A DNA stretch of 64,000 nucleotides from Gammaproteobacteria bacterium (GTDB taxonomy: Bacteria > Pseudomonadota > Gammaproteobacteria > Enterobacterales > Alteromonadaceae). Made by a program: the position numbers and the translations under genes. The notes below the pieces were generated by a model that did not search any database, was not told the origin of the DNA, and saw only the letters and a program-made list of their open reading frames with translations. The stretch is from assembly GCA_017302255.1 (NCBI GenBank), contig JAFLDV010000003.1:62001-126000 (forward strand), written 5' to 3'. Positions 1-8,239 of the stretch are shown in pieces (position 1 is the first letter of the stretch; every line of letters begins with the position of its first letter).

Positions 1-393
1 CACTAACTGACCGTTTTCATAACGGATACTCACGGCTAAGCCATCAAGTTTTGGCTCTGCACAGAAGGTGAATTGGTTTTGTTCATCAAGCCGTTCAGCA
101 ATTCGCTGATAAAAGGCCGTGAAATCATTACCATCAAAGGCATTATCCAAAGATAACATAGGAATTTGATGACTAACCTGGCCAAATTTGTCCAGAGCAG
201 CCCCGCCGACACGCTGCGTCGGTGAATCAGGGGTAATCAACGACGGTTCAGTAAGCTCTAATTGCTGTAACTCGCGATATAAAGCGTCATAATCTGCATC
301 AGGAATTGTTGGATTATCAAGCACATAGTACTGATAGTTATGCTGGTTAATTTTTACCTTTAGCAGATCAATTTTTGCCTTGCTGTCACTCAT
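1..393 (-). CDS. ligA: NAD-dependent DNA ligase LigA, N-terminal part (runs off the window)
   Basis: This is the first 131 codons of the NAD-dependent DNA ligase that seals nicks in replication and repair; the rest lies before base 1. The translation has the Ia/adenylation-domain features: HNYQYYVLDNP near residue 18, the DADYDALYREL stretch, SPTQRVGG, and at its end the nucleotidyl-transfer motif with AEPKLDGLA, whose lysine is the AMP acceptor. The ATG is preceded by a purine-rich GGGACGGAACG, a fair ribosome binding site. In many gammaproteobacteria ligA directly follows zipA; here a secreted peptidase gene lies between them. Identity is clear although only about a fifth of the protein is visible. 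Confidence 0.95.
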   Translation of the reverse strand, partial: MSDSKAKIDLLKVKINQHNYQYYVLDNPTIPDADYDALYRELQQLELTEPSLITPDSPTQRVGGAALDKFGQVSHQIPMLSLDNAFDGNDFTAFYQRIAERLDEQNQFTFCAEPKLDGLAVSIRYENGQLV

Positions 394-504
394 CGTTCCG
401 TCCCTCTGTCTTGATATGCATAGCATGAGGGCGAATAACGCGCCGTGCAAGTACTGACGGCGCGTTCGAACGTAAAATCAGCAAGTCAAAACTCGTTAAC
501 TAGC

Positions 505-2061
505 TTATTGCTGACTCCAAGCGACTTTTACACCGCTAAAGGCACTATAAGCGCGCACACCAACTATCCAATTGCCAGCCACTGGATTAGTTAAAGTACA
601 GCTTTCGGTATTACCGGTTTTATAAGGGCGACAGGCATAAGTCGTGGTCGTTGGGTTTGCACCTTGGCGCACATACATATCAGCATCGCCAGTACCACCG
701 CTCATGTTGATCTGCAGTGATTTTGCTCCAGCTGGCACCACAATAGTTTTGTAGACCCAGCTTCCTTTGGCCGCAGCAAGGTTAGTAAATTCGCCTGATG
801 AACCAGTTGGTGGCGGTGGTGTGGTACCAGTACTGTTACCGAGCTCAAGCGCAAAGGATAAACCCAACTTGGCAAACTTCAGCGCATGCGCCGCAGTTTG
901 GTCTGAATTGGCGAGTGTATCGTTCACACTATGAATTTTCGGGTTTGAGCTATTAAACTTGGCTTCAAACGGCATCACTGCCGCATAACCAGCGTTGTGC
1001 CAAGAGGCATGATCAGAACAGCCATAACCGCAGACATCGGTGCTTTGTTTTAAACTTGGCTGATAGGTGCTAATTAATGATTGCACATAAGCATTTAAAC
1101 TCGTGTTCGTGTAGTCAGTCATCAACACAATATCGTCGACACCACCTTTGTAGTTAGTCATATCGAGTTGCATCACACCAATGACTTGCTTGCCGGCACT
1201 TGCTGCAGCTGTTGCGATATCTTTACTACCGCGCAGACCTACCTCTTCGGCAGCATATCCATAAAAACGAATAGTGCGTTTTGGTCGCAGGTTTTGCGAG
1301 GCCATCACGCGGATGATATCGGTTAACGTAGCAATACCAGAGGCATCATCATCAGCGCCTGGCGCGCGAGTAGTTTCGGTGGTGCCGCTTTGGTTGATAG
1401 AATCGAGATGTCCACCTAGCACCACAATTTCATTTGGAAAATCACTACCAACAAACTCAAGCATCACCGATTGTTGGTTATAACCAGTATGCGCAACACG
1501 ACTAACTGTCGCCCAACTGCGTCCGCTGACTAGCGACGTCCATTGGCTAGCGATCCAGTCTGCCGAGTTTTTACCTGAGGTCGTAGTGTAATAGCGGTTG
1601 GTGAATGCACTTAAGTCAGTGATAGTTTGCGCAATTGAACTGTTGTTCAACATTGGCAGCATAGCATTGACGAGTGTGCCTTGGGTCAATGGCGGCGGCG
1701 TGAAGACAGCTAAAGAGACTGGATTTGCCGTTGCATTCATTGCCTCAGCCAAGCTGTTGTGGGCAATAAAGCCACCACAACGATGCAATTGCTGATGGAT
1801 CTGACCTGATAAGATTGAAATGTCTTGCTCATCAATACTCGCGAGTACCGGCAACTGATGCTCTGGTGCAAGATTGGCGATGCCAAGACTTGTCATCAGA
1901 CTCTGCCTGTCTGCAACCTGATACGGCGCATTTTTTAATTTGGCGGCGGTACCGGCATCAATAGTGATCCAGACAGTTTCAGCGACTGCTGGTGCTGCGA
2001 TACCAGCACAACATAAACTAAGCACCAAGCGGCATGCTTGGTTAGAAAATAACTGTTTCAT
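505..2061 (-). CDS. Secreted M28-family zinc aminopeptidase with C-terminal PPC domain
   Basis: A 518-residue exported peptidase. Residues 1-27 form a signal peptide ending in AVAE. The central part carries the M28 di-zinc ligands in order: GGHLDS (His near 218), GADDDASG (Asp near 237), AEEVGLRGS (catalytic Glu and zinc Glu near 272), an LDMTNY aspartate, and a C-terminal SDHASWHNAGY histidine. This order matches the leucyl aminopeptidases of Vibrio proteolyticus type. The last roughly 90 residues form a PPC (pre-peptidase C-terminal) beta domain, often cleaved after secretion, joined by a Thr/Pro-rich linker (TTPPPPTGSS). The ATG has an AGGAAC ribosome binding site. It is flanked upstream by a terminator, so it is probably transcribed on its own, although it sits between zipA and ligA. 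Confidence 0.9.
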   Translation of the reverse strand: MKQLFSNQACRLVLSLCCAGIAAPAVAETVWITIDAGTAAKLKNAPYQVADRQSLMTSLGIANLAPEHQLPVLASIDEQDISILSGQIHQQLHRCGGFIAHNSLAEAMNATANPVSLAVFTPPPLTQGTLVNAMLPMLNNSSIAQTITDLSAFTNRYYTTTSGKNSADWIASQWTSLVSGRSWATVSRVAHTGYNQQSVMLEFVGSDFPNEIVVLGGHLDSINQSGTTETTRAPGADDDASGIATLTDIIRVMASQNLRPKRTIRFYGYAAEEVGLRGSKDIATAAASAGKQVIGVMQLDMTNYKGGVDDIVLMTDYTNTSLNAYVQSLISTYQPSLKQSTDVCGYGCSDHASWHNAGYAAVMPFEAKFNSSNPKIHSVNDTLANSDQTAAHALKFAKLGLSFALELGNSTGTTPPPPTGSSGEFTNLAAAKGSWVYKTIVVPAGAKSLQINMSGGTGDADMYVRQGANPTTTTYACRPYKTGNTESCTLTNPVAGNWIVGVRAYSAFSGVKVAWSQQ

Positions 2062-2235
2062 ACATGTTCCTGAGTTATTGTGAAATTAAACCGCTCTTTG
2101 GCGGCCTATAGAACATGGTCGATCACTCAGGAAAAACTGGATATTTATCTGACATTTTTATGATAAATAAATTACATCGGCATTAATTCATTAAAAAACA
2201 CCGCGAATCATCGGTTGAGTTAGCTTGAGCCCAAT

Positions 2236-2262
2236 AAAAAAACCACCCGTAGGTGGTTTTTT
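2236..2262 (-). terminator. Rho-independent terminator after zipA
   Basis: A perfect stem of ACCACC with GGTGGT and a 4-base CGTA loop is flanked by an A-run on one side and a T-run on the other, so it can work in both directions. It lies just after the zipA stop codon and before the M28 peptidase promoter region, which separates the two transcripts. Confidence 0.85.
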
Positions 2263-2287
2263 GCTGAAATCAGTCGTTCTTGCAGAT

Positions 2288-3085
2288 TTAGCTACGAATT
2301 AGCTGCTGACGCTGAAATTCGCGAATTTTCTCAACATAATGACGCACTGTCTGCATCGTCATCACGCTGCGAGTATTATCCAAAATCTGACCACCAAATT
2401 CTTCAGCAAGCTTTTTCGCTGCGTTGTGCATCAGATTGAAATTTTGTAAGGCTTCACCAGGCCCTGGTAATGTCATAAATAAACTTAAACCACGGGTCTG
2501 CAGTTTATCCATCTCTTCTAAATCAAAAGTTCCTGGGTTGAACATGTTGGCAAGGCTAAATAGAACTTCACCTGAGCCTGCACTGTCTTGATGACGGTGG
2601 AAAATATTCATCTCACCGTATTTGAAACCCAAAGTCAGTAAAGACGGCAATAACATTGCGCCATGAATTTCTTGGCCTTCTGGCAGCAATACATAAAGGA
2701 TCAGTACTTCGCTGGTGACTGGTTCAGCAGCAGGCAGCGGCTCATCACCCTCACCCGCTGAAAACGACAATGACGGTTCATCACGCTGACTAGAATTTTG
2801 TTCACGGAATTTACGCACAGGCTCGCGCAATTTATCACTGCGAGGTGCTACAGACGGTGCTGGTTTAGGCTGTGGTTTTTCCCCTGGTGCTAACTTACGT
2901 TTTTTACCAACCCCATACTCATCAAAACCCTCAGCCTGCTCTTTCGACTTTTGGTCTTCTGGATAAAACCGATGTTGGGCTTGGTCATTGGCTTTTCGCG
3001 AAGACCAAATGCCATGAATAATCAGACCCGCCATCAACAACACACCAATTACAATCAACGCATAACGAAATTCAACAGCCATCAT
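2288..3085 (-). CDS. zipA: Cell division protein ZipA
   Basis: A 265-residue protein with the ZipA plan: a short periplasmic N-terminus, one membrane anchor (about residues 7-26, FRYALIVIGVLLMAGLIIHGIW), a charged Pro/Lys/Glu-rich linker (about 30-125) and a C-terminal FtsZ-binding domain beginning around EVLILYVLLPEGQEIHG. ZipA tethers FtsZ filaments to the inner membrane at the division site. The linker is short compared with that of E. coli ZipA (328 aa), which is common outside enterics. It lies 20 bases after smc on the same strand, so the two are probably cotranscribed, and a strong terminator follows. Confidence 0.93.
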   Translation of the reverse strand: MMAVEFRYALIVIGVLLMAGLIIHGIWSSRKANDQAQHRFYPEDQKSKEQAEGFDEYGVGKKRKLAPGEKPQPKPAPSVAPRSDKLREPVRKFREQNSSQRDEPSLSFSAGEGDEPLPAAEPVTSEVLILYVLLPEGQEIHGAMLLPSLLTLGFKYGEMNIFHRHQDSAGSGEVLFSLANMFNPGTFDLEEMDKLQTRGLSLFMTLPGPGEALQNFNLMHNAAKKLAEEFGGQILDNTRSVMTMQTVRHYVEKIREFQRQQLIRS

Positions 3086-3105
3086 TTCTACCTTTTTAGT
3101 TTTTA

Positions 3106-6100
3106 TCAGGCTTGAGCCATTTTCACAGCATCTTCCACATCCACCGCGACAACTCGCGACACTCCGGGCTCCTGCATGGTAACCCCCATCAATTGTGCCG
3201 CCATCTCCATCGCAATTTTATTGTGACTGATATAGATAAATTGCACACTTTCCGACATCTCCCGGACTAAATTGCAGAAACGACCAACGTTGGCGTCGTC
3301 CAGCGGAGCATCTACTTCATCCAGCATACAAAATGGTGCTGGATTTAATCGGAAAATCGAGAACACCAATGATAAAGCGGTTAATGCTTTTTCTCCACCG
3401 GATAATAAATGAATTGTACTGTTTTTTTTACCAGGCGGACGCGCCATTATTGCAACACCTGTTTCCAATAAATCTTCATCTGTTAACTCGAGGTAAGCGC
3501 TACCACCACCAAACACTTTCGGGAATAGAGTTTGTAGTCCTAAATTCACTTCGTCAAAGGTTTGTTTAAATTTTTGTCGGGTTTCCCGATCAATTTTCCG
3601 GATCGCAGTTTCCAAAGTATCCAAAGCACCGACTAGGTCGTCATGCTGTAAGTCTAGATACTTCTTACGTTCGTCTTGCTGGGCGAATTCATCAATAGCG
3701 GCCAAGTTAATTGGTCCCAGCCGTGATAAGGCTTCACTGGTTTTATCAAGTTGTTGTTGCCAAACCCCTTCAGTCGCATCTGCTGGCAGGTTTTGTATAA
3801 TCTCTTTGAAATTAACTTGTTGCTCGGTTAGCAGCTCTAACATGTTATTGGCACGAACACGGAACCCTTCGGCATCTAACCGCGCATTTTCTAATTGTTT
3901 TTGCTTATGCGAGAGTTGCTGTTGCAAGCCCTGCTGCCCCTGCTCAACCTCACGAATTTGTTGTTCAAGCAGCTGTAACTGCTGCTGTTGCAATAATTTG
4001 GTCTGCTCCAGCTCACCTCGGGTCAACAGCAGAATTTGCAATTGCTCCTGCATTTCTGCATCCGGATCATCCAACAGATCATACTGGGCGATCAGTTGCG
4101 CTAAACGCTCTTCCTGCTGGCGCAGTTGATTGATTGTCCGATGCAAGTGCACCTTTGCCGCATCAAGTTGGCGTGACAAACTGACTTGTTGCAATTGCAG
4201 TTGCTGTGCCTGCTGATTTAACTGCTGCTGCTTGGCTCGCCACTGCGCAACACTTTGCTGGCCCTGATTTTGCCCTTGCTGCCAGTGCTGCTCTTGCTCT
4301 GCTTGGATGAGCAATGCTTCGTTGAGCTCTTCAAGCTGTAACTGCCCGGTAGCGATATCTTCGCGAGCAGCTATCGCCTGCTCGCTAAGCTGAGTCAATT
4401 GCTGTTGATATTCAAGTTGACGTTGTTGTTGTTGCTCGGCTTGTTGGGCAAGCAACTGACCTTGAGTCGATTGCTGCTGGACTTGTTTTTGTTGAGATTG
4501 CAGCTGTTGACGCAATGCTTTGACCGCAACCTCAGTCCAGTTCAGGCTATTTGCCACGGCTTGAACTTGCTCCGCGTTTTCAGCAATTTCATGCTCGAGC
4601 TGCTGAATTTCTTGCTGAATGCCATCAATTCGCTGTTGCAGATGCAGCGGATTTTCGCGCTGTGCCTGGCTTGCCACAATAGCCCAATTGCGTCCTCGCC
4701 AATGTCCATCTTCGGTGATCAACGACTGAGCATTACCAAGTGTGTGCTGGCGATTTTCCACTTCAACTTGATTGTTACAGCAAAAAATTTCACAGAAATA
4801 AGCGGGCACAGGCCCAGTAAGTACCTTCGCGGCAAGAGTTCCTTGAGGCCTGTCGCCTGTATACGCACTTAGCATATGACAAAGCGTGTTGCTCGGCAGT
4901 GACTCAGCAACCTGACTGAAATTCAAGGCTTGCAACGCCACAGCCACAGCTGTATCCCAGCCCTTTACAATTTCAAGTTGTGGCAACAATGGTTGCTCAG
5001 CAAGCGCTTGAGTTAATTGCTGATTTTGCTTTGCCAGATCACGCTGCAGCATCTGTAGTGTTAATTTTGCTTGCTGGCTTTGCAAGGTCAGCGTTTGTTG
5101 CGCATTTTGCAGTTGCTGCAACTGTGCCTCAACCGACTGCAATTCCTGTTCAGTCGCTAGAGCCTGTTGTTGCAAGCTTTGATGCATTTGTGCTGAATCT
5201 GAGATTTGCTCAGCAAGATCGGACAATTCAAGTGCCGCCAACGCCGCGTTAACCCGCTGTTGTTGTTGCTGTAACTGCTGATATTGCTGTTCTTTGTGCT
5301 GCAACTGGAATTGGCATTGCCGCTGTTGCTGTTGCAATTGAAAATATTGCTGCTGCCAAGTTCGAAATTGGCTTTGTTGATCGGCTTGGCTTTGTTCAAC
5401 CTCGAATAACGACGCCGCACAAGTCTCTTGTTGCTGCGCTATTAATTCTTGCTCTGGTGCCAAGGCTAACAATAGAGCTTCGAGCTCTTCAAGCTCCGCT
5501 TGTTCTTGCTGTTGCTGATCATGGCCTAATTGCAAATTTTGGCGGATCTGGCGCTGATCTTCCTGCAAATTCTGTCTGCGACTGCGCTGATGCAATAGTT
5601 GTTGTTCAAGCGCAGTAATGTCGGTACCAAGCTGGTAATACTGCTGTTGGGTTTGTTCTAACAGTTCCCGCTGCGCCTGCTGCTGCTCTTTAAGCTCAAC
5701 CAGTTGTTTAAAGCTGCCTGAGCCTTCGGTCTGAAACTTATGCAATTCAGTTTCAAGTTCAGCCAACACCTTTTCACTTTGAATAAGTTGCTCGTTAAAA
5801 TACCACCACTTTAAGCCTGTAAGCTCTGCTTTTAGCCGACGCTCGCTGGCTTTAAGCTCTTTGTATCGTTCCGCAGTGGCAGCTTGGCGGCGTAATTTTT
5901 CGATGTTTTTTGCCAGTTCATCTCGAACATCAGATAAACGCAATAAGTTGTCGCGGGTATGGCTAATGCGAGTTTCAGTTTCGCGGCGCCGCTCTTTATA
6001 TTTAGAAATGCCTGCGGCTTCTTCAAGAAAGACCCGCAAGTCTTGCGGCCTTGATTCGATTAAACGCGAAATCATGCCTTGCTCGATAATGGCATAACTG

Positions 6101-6516
6101 CGTGGGCCCAAGCCTGTGCCTAAAAAGATATCGGTGATGTCACGGCGACGGCATTTAGTGCCATTGAGGAAATACAAGGATTGTGCATCACGGGTTACCA
6201 CCCGTTTCAACGAGATTTCGTGGCGATCAGCCAAGCTACCTTGCAGTCGACCTTGGATATTTTCAAAAACCAGTTCTACTGAGGCTTGCGACACCGGTTT
6301 ACGCTGGGTCGAACCATTAAAAATGACGTCAGTCATCGCATCGCCGCGCAAGTTTTTGGCCGAGCTTTCGCCCAGCACCCAGCGCACTGCATCAATGACG
6401 TTTGATTTGCCACAGCCGTTTGGCCCAACCACACAAGTCATTGCCGTTGGAAACGGCACCTGGGTCGGGTCAACAAAGGACTTAAATCCGGCGAGTTTGA
6501 TTTGTTTTAGCCGCAT
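3106..6516 (-). CDS. smc: Chromosome partition protein SMC
   Basis: An SMC ATPase of 1136 residues that compacts and segregates chromosomes with ScpA/ScpB. The N-terminus has MRLKQIKLAGFKSFVDPT and the Walker A GPNGCGKSN (about residue 32). A long coiled coil follows, then a hinge near residues 500-620 (TGDRPQGTLAAKVLTGPVP), a second coiled coil, and a C-terminal head with the LSGGEKAL signature and the Walker B/D-loop FCMLDEVDAPLDDAN. I chose the ATG at 6516 because the reading frame upstream opens only with a TTG and family members begin at this MRLKQIKL. The coiled-coil arms are very rich in glutamine. The presence of SMC suggests a lineage that does not use MukB as its main condensin. Confidence 0.96.
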   Translation of the reverse strand: MRLKQIKLAGFKSFVDPTQVPFPTAMTCVVGPNGCGKSNVIDAVRWVLGESSAKNLRGDAMTDVIFNGSTQRKPVSQASVELVFENIQGRLQGSLADRHEISLKRVVTRDAQSLYFLNGTKCRRRDITDIFLGTGLGPRSYAIIEQGMISRLIESRPQDLRVFLEEAAGISKYKERRRETETRISHTRDNLLRLSDVRDELAKNIEKLRRQAATAERYKELKASERRLKAELTGLKWWYFNEQLIQSEKVLAELETELHKFQTEGSGSFKQLVELKEQQQAQRELLEQTQQQYYQLGTDITALEQQLLHQRSRRQNLQEDQRQIRQNLQLGHDQQQQEQAELEELEALLLALAPEQELIAQQQETCAASLFEVEQSQADQQSQFRTWQQQYFQLQQQQRQCQFQLQHKEQQYQQLQQQQQRVNAALAALELSDLAEQISDSAQMHQSLQQQALATEQELQSVEAQLQQLQNAQQTLTLQSQQAKLTLQMLQRDLAKQNQQLTQALAEQPLLPQLEIVKGWDTAVAVALQALNFSQVAESLPSNTLCHMLSAYTGDRPQGTLAAKVLTGPVPAYFCEIFCCNNQVEVENRQHTLGNAQSLITEDGHWRGRNWAIVASQAQRENPLHLQQRIDGIQQEIQQLEHEIAENAEQVQAVANSLNWTEVAVKALRQQLQSQQKQVQQQSTQGQLLAQQAEQQQQRQLEYQQQLTQLSEQAIAAREDIATGQLQLEELNEALLIQAEQEQHWQQGQNQGQQSVAQWRAKQQQLNQQAQQLQLQQVSLSRQLDAAKVHLHRTINQLRQQEERLAQLIAQYDLLDDPDAEMQEQLQILLLTRGELEQTKLLQQQQLQLLEQQIREVEQGQQGLQQQLSHKQKQLENARLDAEGFRVRANNMLELLTEQQVNFKEIIQNLPADATEGVWQQQLDKTSEALSRLGPINLAAIDEFAQQDERKKYLDLQHDDLVGALDTLETAIRKIDRETRQKFKQTFDEVNLGLQTLFPKVFGGGSAYLELTDEDLLETGVAIMARPPGKKNSTIHLLSGGEKALTALSLVFSIFRLNPAPFCMLDEVDAPLDDANVGRFCNLVREMSESVQFIYISHNKIAMEMAAQLMGVTMQEPGVSRVVAVDVEDAVKMAQA

Positions 6517-6692
6517 GCCCTGCGAAACGATAGAAACTTCTCTTACAGAATGTAACAAAATGACCTAGTGCTGTCACGGATAAACTATTGCTCATCAGGC
6601 ATTTGGCTTTTAAGCTGCAACTAAGTGTTGGCGCCCCACCATCGGCCTGGCTACTGGCAACCACAAGTTGCAGCCATTTGTAGGAGTAAGGT

Positions 6693-7406
6693 ATGCATTA
6701 TTTTTTCACGGGTTTATCTTTAATCAACACCAAAGGGTTACGTCGTTACGTATTGATCCCACTCAGCATCAATTTGGTGTTGTTTGCAATTGCGTTTTTT
6801 TACTTAATGACTCAAGTCGGCGCTTGGGTCGATGGTATCTTAGCATTCATCCCGCAGTGGCTTGATTTCCTTGAATATTTGCTATGGCCTTTCCTAGTCA
6901 TTACTGTGGTGCTCAGCATGGCATTTACCTTTACCATGGTCGCCAATTTTATAGCTGCCCCCTTTAATGCGTTACTTAGCGAAAAAGTTGAATTGCATTT
7001 AACCGGTCAAGCATTGCCTGAACAGGGCTTTTCGGCATTTATGGCCGACGTGCCGCGGATGTTGAAACGGGAGTGGACCAAATTCATTTACTGCGTGCCC
7101 CGCGCTTTAGTGTTTTTACTGGTATTTTTCTTATTACCGGTAATTGGGCAGGTAGTTTGGTTTTTATTTACCAGTTGGATGATGGCCATCCAGTATTGTG
7201 ACTATCCCTATGACAATCATAAAATTACTTTTGATAAAATGCGCGAGCAACTGCGCGGTGATTTGACCGGCAGCTACAGTTTTGGTATCACTGTTTCCAT
7301 TGCGAGTATGGTGCCTTTTCTTAATTTATTGGTGATGCCGGTCGCGGTATGTGGCGCTACTGCAATGTGGGTTGATCGCTACAAGCAAAGCCATTACCCA
7401 CGTTAG
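6693..7406 (+). CDS. cysZ: Sulfate transporter CysZ (EI24 family)
   Basis: A 237-residue inner-membrane protein of the CysZ/EI24 family, which brings sulfate into the cell for cysteine synthesis. It opens with MHYFFTGLSLINTKGLRRYVLIP, has long hydrophobic segments around residues 25-50, 65-95 and 140-170, and the family stretch DYPYDNHKITFDKMREQLR near residue 170. The length is close to E. coli CysZ (253 aa). A GTAGGAGTAAGGT ribosome binding site precedes the ATG. It is transcribed away from smc, and a perfect hairpin after the stop probably ends its transcript. The adjacency of cysZ and zipA/smc is a recurrent gammaproteobacterial order. Confidence 0.92.
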   Translation: MHYFFTGLSLINTKGLRRYVLIPLSINLVLFAIAFFYLMTQVGAWVDGILAFIPQWLDFLEYLLWPFLVITVVLSMAFTFTMVANFIAAPFNALLSEKVELHLTGQALPEQGFSAFMADVPRMLKREWTKFIYCVPRALVFLLVFFLLPVIGQVVWFLFTSWMMAIQYCDYPYDNHKITFDKMREQLRGDLTGSYSFGITVSIASMVPFLNLLVMPVAVCGATAMWVDRYKQSHYPR

Positions 7407-7427
7407 ATTCGCCAATTAACTACATTT

Positions 7428-7458
7428 GACACAGCCGCTTTGCGGCTGTGTCTGTTTA
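7428..7458 (+). terminator. Hairpin, likely cysZ terminator
   Basis: A perfect 11-bp stem (GACACAGCCGC at 7428-7438 and GCGGCTGTGTC at 7442-7452) with a TTT loop is followed by a weak T-stretch (TGTTT). It sits between cysZ and creB. An alternative GTG start for creB would lie inside this hairpin, which argues for the later TTG start. Confidence 0.65.
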
Positions 7459-7471
7459 CAAGGACTCTCAG

Positions 7472-8239
7472 TTGCCCGCGCATATTTTGTTACTTGAGGA
7501 CGAAGAAAGCATCGCCGATGCGCTAATTTATAGCTTAAAAGCCGAAGGCTTTCAGGTCACTTGGTGCCAGTTGGTGCAAGAGGCAATTGTGCACTCAGCG
7601 AATGTCGATCTGCTAATTTTGGATGTCGGCTTGCCTGATGGTAATGGCTTTGAATTTTGTAAGCAAATCCGCCGACAAAGTGAAGTTCCTGTCATATTCC
7701 TAACCGCTCGCGCAAGTGAAATCGACCGGGTGGTTGGTCTGGAAATTGGCGCCGATGATTACGTCGTCAAACCCTTTAGCCCGCGTGAATTGGTCGCGAG
7801 AGTCAAAGCTATACTAAAACGCACCCAGCGCCAGCTCGCTGCTGTCACTGAGCAGTCCATGACTGCAGAGCCAACTCAGACTCAATCGCAAGCAACTGCT
7901 GATCAACCAATAAAAGCTCAACAGATCACAGCTCAACAAATTGGCGATTTCTTGCTTAAACCAACTGCGGTGCAAATACTACTCAAAAACAAGCTGCTGA
8001 CGCTCACTGCGCTAGAGTATCGCTTGCTCAGCCATTTTCTGGCGCATCCACAGCAGGTGCTATCTCGCGAGCAACTTTTGCAAAGTTGCGGCCAATCAGC
8101 TGATGCTGGTTATGACCGAAATATTGATACTCACATCAAAAGCTTACGTGCAAAATTTCGGATTTGTAGCGAACTTAATTACCTGATTACCCAACGCGGC
8201 TTCGGCTATAGTCTGAACCCACAAGGCCAAACCACATGA
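7472..8239 (+). CDS. creB: Response regulator CreB (OmpR family)
   Basis: A 255-residue OmpR-type regulator. The receiver domain (about 1-115) has the acidic pair LLLEDEES, the phosphorylated Asp in LLILDVGLPDGNGFE, the conserved Thr of FLTARASEIDR and the Lys in VVKPFSPRELVARV; this last stretch closely resembles E. coli CreB. A Gln/Thr-rich linker of about 45 residues, longer than in E. coli, leads to a winged-helix DNA-binding domain ending in YDRNIDTHIKSLRAKFR and RGFGYSL. I chose the TTG at 7472, which follows AAGGA at a good distance; the GTG further upstream lies in a terminator stem. It overlaps creC by 4 bases. CreB activates the cre regulon in response to metabolic and penicillin-binding-protein stress. 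Confidence 0.88.
   Translation: MPAHILLLEDEESIADALIYSLKAEGFQVTWCQLVQEAIVHSANVDLLILDVGLPDGNGFEFCKQIRRQSEVPVIFLTARASEIDRVVGLEIGADDYVVKPFSPRELVARVKAILKRTQRQLAAVTEQSMTAEPTQTQSQATADQPIKAQQITAQQIGDFLLKPTAVQILLKNKLLTLTALEYRLLSHFLAHPQQVLSREQLLQSCGQSADAGYDRNIDTHIKSLRAKFRICSELNYLITQRGFGYSLNPQGQTT

Noticed and set aside
3806-4129. Cys/Ser-rich 107-residue frame opposite smc
   Set aside because: Shadow of Gln codons in another frame; composition is explained by the smc arm, not by a metal-binding or toxin-like protein.
4399-4872. 157-residue Leu-rich frame on the plus strand opposite smc
   Set aside because: It is the reverse reading of the Gln-rich coiled coil (CAG/CAA codons read as Leu), with no ribosome binding site and no family pattern.
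6116-6568. 150-residue frame on the plus strand opposite the smc start
   Set aside because: Lies fully over the conserved SMC N-terminal head and has no start signal or family resemblance.
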